A stretch of DNA of 41,280 bases from Suillus spraguei (GCA_016800925.1 JABCPU010000532.1:1-41280); one strand, 5' to 3'. Shown: positions 1-11,389, counted from the stretch's first letter. Notes: generated by a model from the sequence alone, not told the origin. A program made the numbers and translations.

Positions 1-340
1 GTATCGTTTCACTTCAATCTCTGCTCTCGTCGATTGCTGTCCTACACCGTTTTTAATATTTTTTTGTCATTTTCATAGCACGCCTTGAACGCCTTGACTG
101 CCTTGAACTCGTTGATGTCCTTATTTTCGCCTTAGCATACTTGGATTATTCTGTGTCTATTGAAATAATAACATGCCTTGACCGCCTTATCCGCTCCTTA
201 TCCTCCTTATTTCCTTAGTTTAAGGAAATGGATCTCCTTAGTCTCCTTAATTTAAGGACGAAAAACGGCCTTAAAAGTTCCTTATTGAGCAAATTAAGGC
301 AAATAAGGAGCGTTTAAGGAACTCGATGTTTTCCTGATGA
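1..340. repeat. CCTTA/TAAGG-rich, hairpin-forming stretch
   Basis: No gene is visible. From about 60 the sequence repeats short CCTTG/CCTTA words and, after 220, their complement TAAGG. Two near-perfect palindromes stand out: 209-217 pairs with 221-229 across a 3-nt loop, and 244-250 pairs with 252-258 across a single base. More copies follow up to about 325. It lies on the 3' side of the minus-strand LINE fragment at 536-840, so it could be that element's 3' tail; this is inference. Confidence 0.55.
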
Positions 341-341
341 C

Positions 342-403
342 TATGCATCATCACCATTTACGATAACGCCTGCCACCTCGTTGTCTTGCAGTGTTAGTGA
401 ATT
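342..403. repeat. Dispersed repeat, copy 1 (second copy near 13200)
   Basis: About 56 bases here match 13201-13255 closely, sharing a run that begins ATGCATCA and continues through ACGATAACGCC to TCGTTGTCTT. Both copies end in a possible splice acceptor (TTGCAG here, TTCTAG at the second copy). No coding identity was recognised. The shared block could be a piece of a mobile element or an exon edge. Confidence 0.6.
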
Positions 404-535
404 ATGTGCGTGTTGTATGAATGATGGGTCTTGTACAGTGGTCCTGGCCGGAGCGCGGACGGTAACACCAGCTTAAGGTGAATCGGGATAGTTGTTACAG
501 TGATTAGGGTGATGCTGACATTTCTTCTTCTTGCT

Positions 536-840
536 TTATTTCTTCTTTTCGTTGGGTGGTGTTACGTCTCCAAATACTTTCTCGAATCTTCTTGTACTTG
601 CGATGAACTTGAACAGCGATTTCAGGTACTTGGTTTTGTTCAGAATGTGTTTCACGTAGTGCGCCTTCGTTCCCAGCTCCATCCTGAGTATGTTGCGTTG
701 TCTGGTGTATGCTGGGCAGTTGAAGAGAAAGTGGTGGACGAATTCGCTACTCTCATTCCACTGTTGGCACGTTGCTGTGTTCGACTGCGTGGAGGTGCCT
801 GTTGAGAGGTACGTGTCCTACTCTGTTGGAAAAGGAGGGA
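536..840 (-). pseudogene. Degenerate non-LTR retrotransposon tail (RNase H-side zinc motif)
   Basis: Read on the minus strand, one frame near 840-780 gives GHVPLNRHLHAVEHSN. After a one-base shift the next frame gives CQQWNESSEFVHHFLFNCP followed by AYTRQRNILRMELG, ending at a stop at 536-538. The order PLN-x-HLH, C-x-x-W, HHFLF-x-CP and a basic Arg-rich segment is the usual C-terminal block downstream of the RNase H domain in fungal LINE-type (Tad/L1-like) polyproteins. The forward reading frame at 500-805 is the shadow of this fragment. Only the tail survives; no reverse transcriptase was found next to it. The frameshift and missing 5' part make it a dead copy. The exact LINE clade cannot be assigned. 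Confidence 0.7.
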
Positions 841-1604
841 GCTGTGACGGCGTGGGTATTGGTTGAATACCTATACTAGTAACTTCCCAAGCGCCTCTGC
901 ATTTTGATGGGTCAATCACCTATGATTGGTCACATCATACCGCTCTACGGAGCGCTTGCAAAGGTCTCACCTCTGAACCTGGAATACTATTCCCGTATCT
1001 GAACCTTGTGTGGGATGTAACGAATATAAAATGGCGATGAGGACACCCCATAACTATTATGGTCCTTTTAACCCTTACTTGTACATCGTCATAGTGAGCC
1101 TATCCGCAACAACAACAACAAGAATGCAACCAAGTATCCCTGGGGCATTAGTGGTAGGTCGAGCTGGTACTTGGAGAATTTTAGTTCTGACGTTCCTCGC
1201 AGGACAGTATCTCTCAGCGCCCACCTCTTGAACAAACGGAGAAGGCTGAACACCACTACTTGCGACGTTGGCAGATATGGGCTGAGGATCCAACAAGGCG
1301 AACTCGCTCACAAAATCTAGCGCAAGCACAGGGTGCTCTACCCGTGCAATATACTTGGCAACCATACCACCCATCTGTTCAGCCTGCGCCACCTCGCGAG
1401 GACGTTGACAATTATTTTTACCTCAACATCCGGTATACTGACTTAGATGGTACGACGTACGATCTAAACTCCGGCTCTATACTTATTTTTTCACAGAGGA
1501 ACCTGACGTAGTTTTCAGTCACTTCAGCAGCACTCTGACTGACTTCCTGCGGTTTGTGATTTCGCAGTATTTTCTTCTGCGAATCTTCATCCCATCTTCT
1601 TAGC
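841..1604. other. Intergenic, no recognised gene
   Basis: Overlapping frames on both strands stay open for 70-105 codons (for example minus 1075-1392 and plus 1260-1511). None shows a known motif, and the two strands mirror each other, so I do not call a gene. A short CAA repeat sits near 1112-1122. The promoter of the downstream AAA+ gene must lie here, but no clear TATA box precedes 1605. Confidence 0.4.
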
Positions 1605-4443
1605 ATGGCTATTGGCGGCGAATTTTTCAAACCAAATCCGTACTCACCTCTCGCTCATTTTGTCTCCAAACTGGATGAGCTCAAGGCCCACCTTTTGGAT
1701 GCACGTTCAGCTTTGTCTAGCCTTTCAGGAGAAGAGTTGAAGAAGAAAGCGCACGATCTTGGCCGCTTGGATTCATTGACCCGTATGCGTCATTTTATTG
1801 ATAATCCTTGCGTTGGGCATTGCCTAACGCTCCACGTCAGGGAAGAAAACCGAACAAGATGCCCAGCAGTACCTAGAAGATCTCATTAATCACTTGGACG
1901 TTCTCATACCTTTGGTTGAGAAAGAGTTCGAGCCCATGTGAGCACTTCTGTGTCGCAAAATCAAATGATGCTTATCCCTACTTTACCAGATCCAAGCGTT
2001 GGAATTAGAACTATCTTACGGCCATATTTCATTTGATCTTCTCATGTACTACTTCAAGAAAGGAGAGAAACACTATTACCAGTTTGAAAGCGATAAGGTC
2101 AGTTATGATATCTTGCTGGATGTTGCACCAAGAGACTGATGCGAATTAGCTGGCCTTTGTACTAGATCACACAAGTAAGGTTCACACAAACAGGGACTCA
2201 TTTTTTTGGCAAGCATGTTTCCCCCGATATTTTTGTTCATTTTTGTCGTGACTCTGACCATCAGTTCCCTTAAACTTAATGGTTATGGTATGATGTGGGA
2301 TGGTCATAGATACGTCCGCGAGATCAGAAGTTTTGAAATTATTCGTTACCCCGTAAGTTGGATCTTACTCAGTACTATCACTATTTTTCACTAATGACAT
2401 TGCAGGGGACAAATGCACTATCTGATCTTCCGTGTAAAATCATGCAAGATGACGCACACGATGAACTGACTGGTACATCGTTTTTATCATGAATGACGAC
2501 GTATACCCCTACATTTATTCCTTCAGCACGCGGGAGGTTGTATGCTGCTGTGTCGGGCATTCATTTCAAGTCATGTGCGTATTTTATTTTTTGGTGTCTC
2601 ATTATGTTTAGCTGATCTATCACTCCAAGGTGATGGCGTGAGCTTTCCGTCACTCTCATTCATGAACCTTGACGCATTTACACCAGCGTCGCGTGGTCAT
2701 TGATCGAAACGGCTATAACAGCAGGGCGCAAGAGCTGAGACGGTATTTACCCTCTGATAATTCGATGCCGTGACTCATATGCTAACTCGAGGTTAGTGTG
2801 GGGCCTACCTCGGTGCCTGGGCCTCCTTCTGGAATGTGCGTAATGCCGAAACCTTCACCTTCGCTTGTTCATAACGACGCGTATGTCCCGCTTTGTTGCT
2901 GAATTTCATAATTTATGAAAGTATCCGTTAGTGGTGACAAGTCACTCCAGGAATTTTTGAGTGTTCTCACCAGTGCTCGTGAATGTCATGCTCCTGATGA
3001 CATCAGAGAGCTCCCAGAAGACCAACTGTACCTCTTACCGGTGACCGTATATGGTTTCGATGTCCTTCGCAAGGCATGTATCAGCCCATTGACGTGTCCA
3101 TGGAATCCTCGTGCTACTAACCTTGCATCAGTCTTGGGAGAAGTTTGACGTTCGTAAACTTGAGGAGATTCATTTCGACGAATATGCTTGGGACCATCTC
3201 GTTCTCAGTAAAGCGACAAAGGTAGAAGGATTGGCAATTGAACTTGAAGGATCAACTTCTGACAGTTGATCAGGCTCTTATCAAAGGGCTCGTCAATGTT
3301 ACAAAGACGACCAATACATCCGGGCAGGTGTTCTCCGATGTCATTACTGGAAAAGGCGGAGGACTGGTCAGGACACTTTTCTACGTGTGGATGATTCTGG
3401 TGTCCCCAATAAGCTTTTAGATTGCGCTCCTACACGGCCCGCCTGGGACTGGCAAAACCCTGACTGCAGAGGCTGTGGCTGAACACCTGAAACGGCCACT
3501 CTACGTTCTCAGTTCACTTGAGCTTTCAACCACACCCGCTACATTGGAGAAAAAGCTGGGTGATGTTCTGAAGGTTCGTGAGCTTGAGTTTTTGTCTGCC
3601 TTTTCTCGACTATAACGTTGTCACAGCTTGCAACGACATGGGATGCAGTCGTCCTCATTGACGAAGCCGATGTGAGTTGGTTTCGACGTCTGCGCGTCAT
3701 GCTGATTCCATGTGTCGCATCTTTAGGTGTTTTTGGAGCAAAGGAGTCTCCATGAGGTTGGTTATTATGCATCTCTCATTGATTGTAATACTTGAATATT
3801 CTTGAAGTTGGAGCGCAACGCTCTCGTTTCTGTCGCTCTTCGGGTCTTCGAGTACCATCGCGGTGTCCTTTTCTTGACTACCAATCGTATTCAGGCCTTC
3901 GACGAAGCCTTTCTATCTCGGTTTTCCATTGGTAGTTACCTCTCCTATTAAGAATCCTTACATTACCTGACGTCTGTTAAAGCCGTGAAGTACCCAGAGC
4001 TGGATGCTGACGCCCGTTTGATCATCTGGCGAAAGTTCTTTGAGCTTGCTGGATGCGAACTATGGGGCGGCAGTGGACAGCCCGGAGATGGACGGCAGAG
4101 CCCTGACGAGTTTGTCAAGCTTGAAGGACAAGAGCCGCAGTGCTATGTTTCGCTCTCTGACCTAAAGGAACTGGCTGCGAAGCCTTTCAACGGCATGTCT
4201 GTTTTTCATATTTGAAAAACCTTTCCATTGACTAGTCCGAAAAAATTAGGTCGCACTATCAAGAACCTTGTGCGGACCGCACAAGCATTGGCCATGTCAT
4301 CGTATGGCATCTCCCTGTATGATGTATTCTCCAGTACTTATAGCTGTGATTTTAGGGACGAACCACTTTCCCTTGAACATGTCAAGGTCGTGGTCGAAGC
4401 GCAAGAGAAATTCTTGAACGAATTTGCTAAAGTCAAATCATAA
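1605..4443 (+). CDS. AAA+ ATPase with DUF7025-like N-terminal region
   Basis: A roughly 600-residue AAA+ ATPase in about 20 exons. Likely exons: 1605-1782, 1841-1937, 1990-2097, 2150-2174, about 2265-2352, 2406-2472, 2527-2574, 2612-2637, 2687-2742, 2797-2880, 2932-3073, 3132-3221, 3274-3366, 3421-3573, 3627-3671, 3727-3756, 3808-3931, 3983-4192, 4250-4301, 4356-4443. The N-terminal half has a coiled segment, then GHISFDLLMYYFKKGE and YDGR-like WDGHRYVREI, as in fungal DUF7025 proteins. The C-terminal half has Walker A GPPGTGKT (about 3438), Walker B AVVLIDEAD, sensor 1 LFLTTNR, and an FNGRTIKNLVRTAQALA helix of the lid. Such proteins hydrolyse ATP to remodel substrates; the substrate is unknown. 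Two introns (3074-3131 and 4193-4249) need GC-AG splicing to keep frame. The exon 2/3 junction closes only with a donor at 1915, and the 2174/2265 junction is off by one base, so the N-terminus may be frameshifted or misassembled. The start at 1605 is the first ATG of the open frame. Confidence 0.88.
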
Positions 4444-6690
4444 CCGACTATCTCATTCTGACTAGTTATCGTGTAATAAGTAGTTTTTCATGAGATAAAA
4501 GAACACACAGCAGGTAGCCTGTAGCAATATTTTGAAATACAAAGTACAGGCCACCCAGTGCCTATCGGTCAGAGCAAGGTCCGCGAACCCCTATTTATAA
4601 TTAAAAATTAAAAGTGATCTGACGCCTGACCTACATACGCATCAGACTATCAGCATAAGCTTTATAGCATAATATATTTATGTTGCAAGTCTAGATCAAA
4701 CTCCGAGTCGTTACCAGGTGTTATATATAAATGGTCTTCGCATAATCTCTGTACGTGGCAGTATTGAGTTTGCCAAGATATTGATATTCAGTGTACTGCG
4801 GACAAGCCTGTTTCACTCATTGCAGTTGGAAGCTCGCCGTAAGCATCAAACCTCTTTCTTACAAACGAGAAAATCGGTGGCCGTCGTCCCCCCTGTTAGC
4901 ACTCATCCGAAAATCCTCGGTTTCCTGGAATTGCCGATCACTTCAAGGTACGGGCGATCATCGCGGTGCACCATCACACCCATACTATCTCTTGTCCGAG
5001 CGGGAGCCGTGTCGGCATCCACGATGACTCGCCGATCCCCGAGTAGTAAATAGAGCTCCAACTCACGAGTGCAACGCCGATGGACAAGTCGAATAAATGA
5101 TCGCAGATTCGCAGTACGAACCAAACCACAGAATTGGAATTGTCGAAGATCAGGCCAGACTGAGATGTGGGATCCAAGATAACCGCAATGTCATGCTGTT
5201 TGGGAAGAAGGCGGCCAAAAACATCATCAATCAGGGTCGTCTGCGTTTCACATGCGCGTTTCGGCCTCCTCTTCATCTGTCGAGCCTCGATCTGAGCTCG
5301 ATCTGGGCCACTATTCACATTCAGTACTCTCACCTCTGCACTAATTTCGGGTGCATATTGTAAATTATTGAGTGCGTTCCCCGTCTTTTAGTGCTACACT
5401 CCATATCTCTCCCACTCGAAATCAGAGAACGAGACTCGTGAACGAGTGCGAGAAAATAAGAATTGATAAATGGCAGTGACAATAGATACCGAGAATATAA
5501 TGCTGAATAACGAATGCGATAATGAGACTTCTGATATGAGTGACTCTTATGATTCCGCACTGAGGAATAAGGACTGTACATGGACTAAGTTCCTCGGGTA
5601 TAGCTAGGTCGAGCGATTATGCAAAGACGGACGCTGAAGGGAGTGACGTCGCACCTGACAGGGTAGAGTAGAAAAATGAGTGAGCGGATGTAAAGGACAG
5701 GTATTGTACAGAGTGACGAGACTCACGAGGGTTGAGTATATGTTAACGGGATCCAAACTGATGGCCGCTAATATGGTGACGATGTCAAAAAAATGTGTCG
5801 AACGAGGCGGTAGTGACGAGCATTGAACGTTAAGTGACGGATTGGACGGGGACCTGACTGTTGGCGCCGGTGAGCTGTGGTGGTCGTGGTGAGTGTTAAT
5901 TCGGCTATTTCCGGCGGTAAACGATGTCTAATCCTTACACATGACAAGGGGTGAATGAATGGAGGCCAGAGCGGCAGCGTGACGGCGGCGCAGTGTTTCA
6001 TAGCTCGAGGGGTGTGAACGGTCGGCACTTGGACTTTAGAATTCGAGCTGCGCAGAGGAAGACGGTTTCCTGTCGAATGGTCGAGGACGCTGAGCTAACT
6101 CGTGATGTACGAAAATATTCAGAGTGCTAGTGAGCAGCAGACACAGTGTTGAGAGGCAAGACATTAACAGACGGCCCATCATGCATCATGGCGAAAGGAT
6201 ACATTACGAACAGAGATGGGCTCCTCGGGGTCTTGCTGGCGTCTGGAAAAGCAATGCCGGCTTCCGACTTGAAGCAACTTTAAACTAGGAACCGAAAGTT
6301 TTGTTCCGAAGGGTAACAAACAGCCTGGGGACTGGTCGCTCAAACGTATGGGTTTGACAAAATTCGTGTGAGAAGGTGACGACTATCGGTAGATATATCA
6401 GTGCTTAAATTCCCTGCGGTATACCATGCCCTATCGACCAATATTAAATCTCGGGCACCTAGTATTATTGGCAGGTCCAAGCACTGGTTTTCACAAGTAG
6501 TAAAAGTGAGAGAATGATTGGCCAGTAGCAGTGAGTGAGAACGAGGACTGGGACTACGTAATAATAACATTGATAAACGGTAGCGTCATCGTGACTTGTA
6601 ACTGATATATAAATAGCGCTAGACCGTGACAGTAATCATGGATCCGTAGGTATACTAGTACATAATTCCAAAGATCCGAAACCATCCAAA
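4444..6690. other. Long stretch without a recognised gene
   Basis: Open frames exist on both strands, the longest on the minus strand at 4974-5333 and 4903-5124, but none shows a recognised domain. The minus-strand pair could be two pieces of one decayed coding region, because frame openness passes from one to the other near 5000-5120. I see no tRNA, no transposon termini and no clear promoter until the TATA-like site at 6697. Confidence 0.4.
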
Positions 6691-6696
6691 TATCAC

Positions 6697-6704
6697 TATA
6701 TAAT
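6697..6704 (+). promoter_or_regulatory. TATA-like box of the dioxygenase gene
   Basis: TATATAAT lies 50-57 bases before the ATG at 6754, followed by a C/T-rich leader (CCCAACTCTCTCTCAATCC). This spacing and leader are typical of basidiomycete promoters. A second AT-rich site (ATATATAAATAG) lies near 6604-6615. Confidence 0.5.
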
Positions 6705-6753
6705 CCCGTGCCGGATTCTGGCTCACTACCCCAACTCTCTCTCAATCCACATC

Positions 6754-8144
6754 ATGTCAGAAGCAAAAGTTCAATTCAAAGCTACCTCAAATGGCATTCC
6801 TCCTCCATCCTTCGACTTGCCAGTCAGTCTTCGTTGTAGTACTCGCTGGTTCTTTCTAACAAGGCACTAGTTACCTGACAGACCAGAGATTATCACCGCC
6901 AACATGCAGAAGCTCGTAGAGCTAACACCCAATCCGTACGTGCTATATGTACTTCAAACGGAAGTAGGTACACATATAAACATATTGGATACATGCAGGC
7001 GCAACAGGTTCATCTTCAAGGCGCTCGTCAAGCACCTGCATCAATTCATTAATGAGACCAGGCATGTTTATTTCCTGTCAAATCTTCAGGTCTCGACTGA
7101 CATCACGACCATCTCCAGTCTGACCACAGATGAATGGATGACAGCAATTGATTTCTTAACGCGCATTGGACAAAAGTGCACACCGTTGCGTCAAGAAACT
7201 ATTCTGCTATCAGATGTTCTAGGTGTTTCTGCTCTCGTCGATTCGTTGAATAATCCCGTTGTGGGAGGGGCAACCGAGAATAGCGTCCTGGGTCCATTCT
7301 TCACCGAGGATGCTGCGGACGGTGAGTTCCAAGCTGTTTCAATGCACGTCTAGTTATAAATGGAGTTGCAGTGGACTTTGGTGAATCGATTGCCTCTGAA
7401 GGAAAAGGAGATTACATGTACGTCGAAGGTCGGATTTTGACGACTGACGGGCAACCAATCCCCAACGCTGTCATTGATACTTGGGAAACCGATGCTAATG
7501 GTTAGCTTCCAAATTTCATCTTACGATCTATATTTATCATTTATGTCAGGGTTCTATGATACGCAGTACTCAGACCGCACCCATCCGGACTGCAGAGGTC
7601 GCCTACGCTCTGATGACAATGGTAGATTTGGTTATCGTGCTGTTGTGCCAGTAGCGTACCCAATTCCTGGAGACGTAAGTCTATGTTTCGTTTCTACGCA
7701 ATCTTACGTTGAATATACCGTATCTCTCACAGGGTCCGGTTGGTGAACTTCTTCACCTTCTTGGTCGTCATAACATGCGACCAAACCATTTACACGTGAT
7801 AGTCGAAGCCCCTGGTTTCCACAAGCTGGTCACGGCATTTTATCCAGAAGGCTGCGACTACCTAAGAAGCGACTGTGTTTTCGGTGTCAAGAAATCCTTG
7901 GTAGTGGTATGTCAAGGTTCCTGAGTTTTCTTGAGACCACTTGGTTTGACACTCCGCTTAACAGAAATTGAAGGACATTGTAGACGACGAGGAAGCTCGT
8001 AAACGCGGATTTCCTCATGGTGGCCCGTTCAAGTTATTGCAATATGACATTGTATTGCTCACGGAAGAGCAGTCTGCCACGATACGTGCTGGCGTTGATG
8101 AACGCTACACGATTACCGAAACTGTAAAAAGTACCAAGTCATAA
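6754..8144 (+). CDS. Intradiol ring-cleavage dioxygenase (hydroxyquinol/catechol 1,2-dioxygenase type)
   Basis: Eight exons close in frame: 6754-6822, 6871-6935, 6999-7061, 7119-7321, 7372-7500, 7550-7674, 7733-7906, 7965-8144, giving 335 residues, the usual length for this family. The N-terminal helical linker region (FIFKALVKHLHQFI, TTDEWMTAIDFLTRIG) precedes the catalytic beta-sandwich with VLGPFFTEDA, GDYMYVEGRILTTDG, IDTWETDANGFYDTQY, VPVAYPIPGDGPVGELL and RPNHLHVIVEAPG. The two tyrosines (in GFYDTQY and VAYPIP) and the two histidines of NHLHV match the non-haem Fe(III) ligands known for the family. It should cleave hydroxyquinol or catechol between the two hydroxyls to give (maleyl- or) muconate-type products in the cytosol; which substrate is used cannot be told from sequence alone. 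Intron 7062-7118 appears to be GC-AG. No sign of decay. Confidence 0.95.
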
Positions 8145-8277
8145 TGGACTCGATATATATGGAATATTATCATAATATATTTCATATTTCAGATACTTAT
8201 TCTTGTCTAAGTTACTATGTTCTTTGCTGTTTTTTTTTGTAACTATCTAGTCTCTGGCATATATAATTACGGAACGG
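8145..8277. other. 3' region of the dioxygenase gene
   Basis: AT-rich DNA with ATAATATAT words near 8155-8190 directly follows the stop codon and probably holds the polyadenylation signals. Nothing else was seen. Confidence 0.3.
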
Positions 8278-8691
8278 TTGATTGTAGCCTTTTTGATCTC
8301 CGCAATTTGCAATCGCTCATGCCTCATTGTTCTCTGGATCCTATGTACTCTTTTTTTCTCACCACCATCGCTTCTGCATGATGATGGATTTGTGCCGATC
8401 CAGAAGACAGCCGGCGATTCTACTGTCTCCATACTCATTTTCGAGCCCAGTGAGGATGGAGTATATTTTATTAGTGCTCGTGTCATTACTGCCATCATAG
8501 AGGAAGAAACGAATTTGGAATCTCCTTCTGCTTCGCCTAATGGATTAAATCCTCCTCTCCATCATGTACCGACCGAACGGCTTCTACCGATCATTGTACC
8601 TCCCACTTGGAATCGTCGTTGTCAACATTGCAGTGTCCTGTTACTTTCCACTGAATCGAACTCCTTTTGCCACTGTGGCAACGGTACTTGA
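8278..8691 (+). pseudogene. Possible Helitron-associated N-terminal fragment
   Basis: A 137-codon open frame with no introns ends in PPTWNRRCQHCSVLLLSTES followed by NSFCHCGNGT. The Cys-x-x-Cys, a LLL-x-x-E segment and a Cys-x-Cys-Gly cluster resemble the cysteine motif near the N-terminus of many basidiomycete Helitron polyproteins; this is from memory of the family, not a search. The frame stops directly after the motif, where a Helitron protein would continue for over a thousand residues, and no Rep or helicase motifs follow, so at best it is a truncated scrap. It could also be a chance frame. Confidence 0.3.
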
Positions 8692-9021
8692 TGTCTAACT
8701 AATACTTTACACTCGCTGCCAACGCGAATATTGGACCATCAATCGCAAGCAGTTTCCCTTGCGACCTGCGAGTGCGACGTCGGCGAGACATTCAAGCGTG
8801 ATTCGCGAAAGAGGAAGATCGGGAAACACGACGATAAACGTAGTGTACAGACATCCCTTATTATAACTCACAGTAGGAAACACCCAAAGGCGAATAGAAC
8901 GCCTGTGTGACGTATAATGCAAAGTGGGCGTTCATGAAGACCAATTCAGAACAATAAAAGCATAAGCACGATATATAATAGCATACATTCACTATGTACA
9001 GATACTTGATACAAACACAGG
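8692..9021. other. Intergenic, 3' side of the YRA1-like gene
   Basis: No coding signal on either strand beyond short frames. The last 100 bases are AT-rich and would hold the 3' UTR of the minus-strand gene ending at 9022. Confidence 0.35.
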
Positions 9022-10105
9022 TCACGCCATCTCAACATCCTCTACAGCAGTGACCGTTTTCTTGATTGCAGCACCTTTGTCATCAGCCATGAAAACATCA
9101 AGCTCTTGATCAAGTTGCTCCACTGTGGGGGTTCTGGATCGCATAGGTTTTGGCGCCTTTGTCTTTGATGACGTGGCAGCCCTCGCGGATCGTGGTTGGC
9201 GTGTGCGAGCCATACCGGCACTAAGAATATAAGGATGCGATTAAAGCGGTGCTCAAGGCATGTTTCACTCCTTACCCTCCCTGCTGTTTCAATCCAGCAC
9301 CACCACTCAAACGCTCCGCCAATGAAGGTCGTTCAATCCTACTCAACAGCGAAGTTGTTCGTACAGGCGCGACGTCGAATGCGATTTCCATAGGTTGTCC
9401 TATATAGCAAAGAAAAATTAGAACAAACGATTATATTAGGACATTTGGGAGGAGTCACACTGCAGACCCCAACCATCCAATATCAACACCTACCTTTGGC
9501 AAGTTTGCCATCAAACTGTCTCTTGGCACGCGTCGCTTGCAAAGGTGTCTCGAACGACACAACTGCTACGCCGGACGAGCGTCCACTGCGGTCGTACTTT
9601 AAAAATGAAAAGCGGATTTCAGGTTCAGTTTCGTTGTCATCTTCAGTTATATGAGCCAGAAGCGAAAGCGATCCGAATCATCCACAAGCATTGTCCGGTC
9701 CATGCGAGCGAATAAAAATCCGGGCAGGAGGTGATGAGGTGTTTTCGAATTCGGAATCATCGTACCCTGATCAAAGGCTCGCGAACGAGCGTGCCTATCT
9801 GTCCGAAAATGGACTGAAAGGGGATGTAAGGCGCTTTCTAGTCATGGGCGGCATAAGATACTTACCACCAAGTCTTTAGGCGTGATCTCGTAGTGCAGGT
9901 TGGATACGATGAGTTTTGTAGTTGAACCGGTGTTGGCTGGCGCATTTGCCCTTGCTGATTGAAGTGGTGCTCGGTCGTGGACCCAATGACCATCAGACCC
10001 TCGAGGACGCTGAGGGTATTAATGAATCAGACATGATACGCCTGCTACGAAATCAAAACTTACAGCATATGGCTTTTTCTGCCTTTCGGACCTAATGGGA
10101 GCCAT
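9022..10105 (-). CDS. YRA1: Yra1/ALYREF-family mRNA export RNA-binding protein
   Basis: Six exons on the minus strand close in frame: 10105-10064, 10009-9866, 9813-9766, 9596-9494, 9399-9276, 9220-9022, giving 219 residues. A single RRM runs through the middle: RNP2-like KLIVSNLHYEI, then SIFGQIGTLVREPLIRYD, RNP1-like RSSGVAVVSFET and ATRAKRQFDGKLAKGQPM. The C-terminus is Arg/Lys/Ser/Thr-rich and ends with TVEQLDQELDVFMADD, matching the short C-terminal helix that Aly/Yra1 proteins use to bind the helicase Sub2/UAP56. In the nucleus such proteins couple the TREX complex to mRNA and recruit the Mex67 export receptor. The start is the first ATG (MAPIRSERQKKPYA). The intron at 9597-9765 is long for this genome (169 nt). 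Exon 1 and its flank were copied to about 18113. It is probably the functional single copy. Confidence 0.9.
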
Positions 10106-10477
10106 TTAAGATAATCGAGTGTTAAGTGATTAGTTCAGTAGATGAGAGAAGAGCTCGAGGAGGTTGTTCAAGTCAAAGAAATATTACAACTTCACAGGGT
10201 AATAAGCGGCGTTTGAATTCGGCAGTTTCCGAACGAAGCCCCCTGAGTGTATGTAGGCAGTACTAGTGAGAGCTTGTAGATTGAAACAACCTTCGTTACT
10301 ATTGATAGTCTAATCTTCTCACAGATCGTCACAATTTTCTCGGATGAGCAGATTCTATTGAAGGACATTTTGTTATCTGCAAAAAACTATCGACAATATC
10401 GGTACAAATAAACTACATTGTATCGAACGAATACGACAGCTCCAATATAAAACATGAACGGTTATTCATTGCCATAT

Positions 10478-11389
10478 CTAGGAGGTGTAGTAAGAAGGAC
10501 CAACGTCAGGGCACAGAGTCAGAGTGATATCGGTATTGCCGCAAGTATATACCACAAAGTCGGCAGGAGTATAGCCATCTGAACGATAATTATAAGTCCA
10601 CTATACTGATGGCAGGAGGATGGAAACACATACTCGAACCGTCATTGTCAGGGAATGCGTAGGCATTATAACAAGTATCGTAGTAGTAAGGACTATTGGG
10701 GCCAGGGCCCGCGTTGTTAACGCAGCCTCCACCACCAGCAGGGAGGGCGCCACCACTACACGCGCTCGCAGAGGAGCAGCACGGGGAGTAGCATGTGTTG
10801 GTTCCAGGTCCAGGAACGGGCTGAAACAATATGAATATGCATGATGATGTTAACACAGATAGATCACTCACACAGCCAGACGAGAAGGTGCAAGCAAAAG
10901 CATCACAGCCCGTATCAGCGGAGGAAATCTGCATTCCAACATTATATCCATAGATGAGCGAGATGTCGTATGTCACTGCTCCCGCGATGGCGTACTACGG
11001 TTTTTAAGTCAGGAGTTATTCAATATCAGCAATTGGGACCCACAAAGTTGAATTCGGCTCTGCTGAAGGGAGTGTTACCGTCCCAGGTGGGGCCACCAGT
11101 GGTACATGTAGAACCATCGTCACTGCATCCAGTACCTAGTGGCGTGGTCAGTGAGAAGCTAAAGAGGGGGATTTCCACACTTACCGACGTTGACAGCGCC
11201 GTCCCAGTTAGAGCTAATACCTAGGTTTGCACTCTGGCCCGCACCGACGGTGACATCGTTGTCGATACTACCATAGCTGGTTTGCGTGAACAAGAAAACT
11301 GTTTCGGAGCAGGAGTTGACAACATTGAGAGACTGGGCTTGAGCCACAATCACGATAGCGGCAAGCACTAAAGCAGAGATAGTAGCCAT
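10478..11389 (-). CDS. Thaumatin-like protein, copy A (secreted)
   Basis: Five exons on the minus strand close in frame: 11389-11185, 11135-11044, 10994-10872, 10820-10634, 10578-10478, giving 235 residues, a normal size for a thaumatin/osmotin-like protein (GH152 fold). The first 18-19 residues (MATISALVLAAIVIVAQAQ) are a signal peptide with AQA-type cleavage, so the mature protein starts near SLNVVNSC. Mature-chain landmarks are GPTWDGNTPFSRAEFNF, YDISLIYGYNVGMQIS, a Cys-rich loop (CYSPCCSSASAC), YYYDTCYNAYAFPDNDGS and YTCGNTDITLTLCP; the last two match the thaumatin C-terminal F/Y-x-x-x-CP-x-AYAF and I-x-x-CP blocks. Related fungal proteins act on cell-wall glucans or antagonise microbes; the activity here is unproved. 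A TATA box lies at 11457-11463. This is the best-preserved copy of three. Confidence 0.92.

Noticed and set aside
500..805. Plus-strand frame with a hydrophobic N-terminus that looks like a small membrane protein
   Set aside because: It is the antisense shadow of the minus-strand LINE tail, which carries the recognisable motif.
7322..7353. A 32-nt intron in the dioxygenase gene
   Set aside because: The acceptor at 7371 gives a normal 50-nt intron and a better family match (ADVDFGESIASEG); the shorter one would add seven residues.
10620..10844. Plus-strand Thr/Arg/Ala-rich frame, repeated at 18702-18932
   Set aside because: Antisense shadow of exon 4 of the thaumatin-like genes; repeated only because the gene is duplicated.
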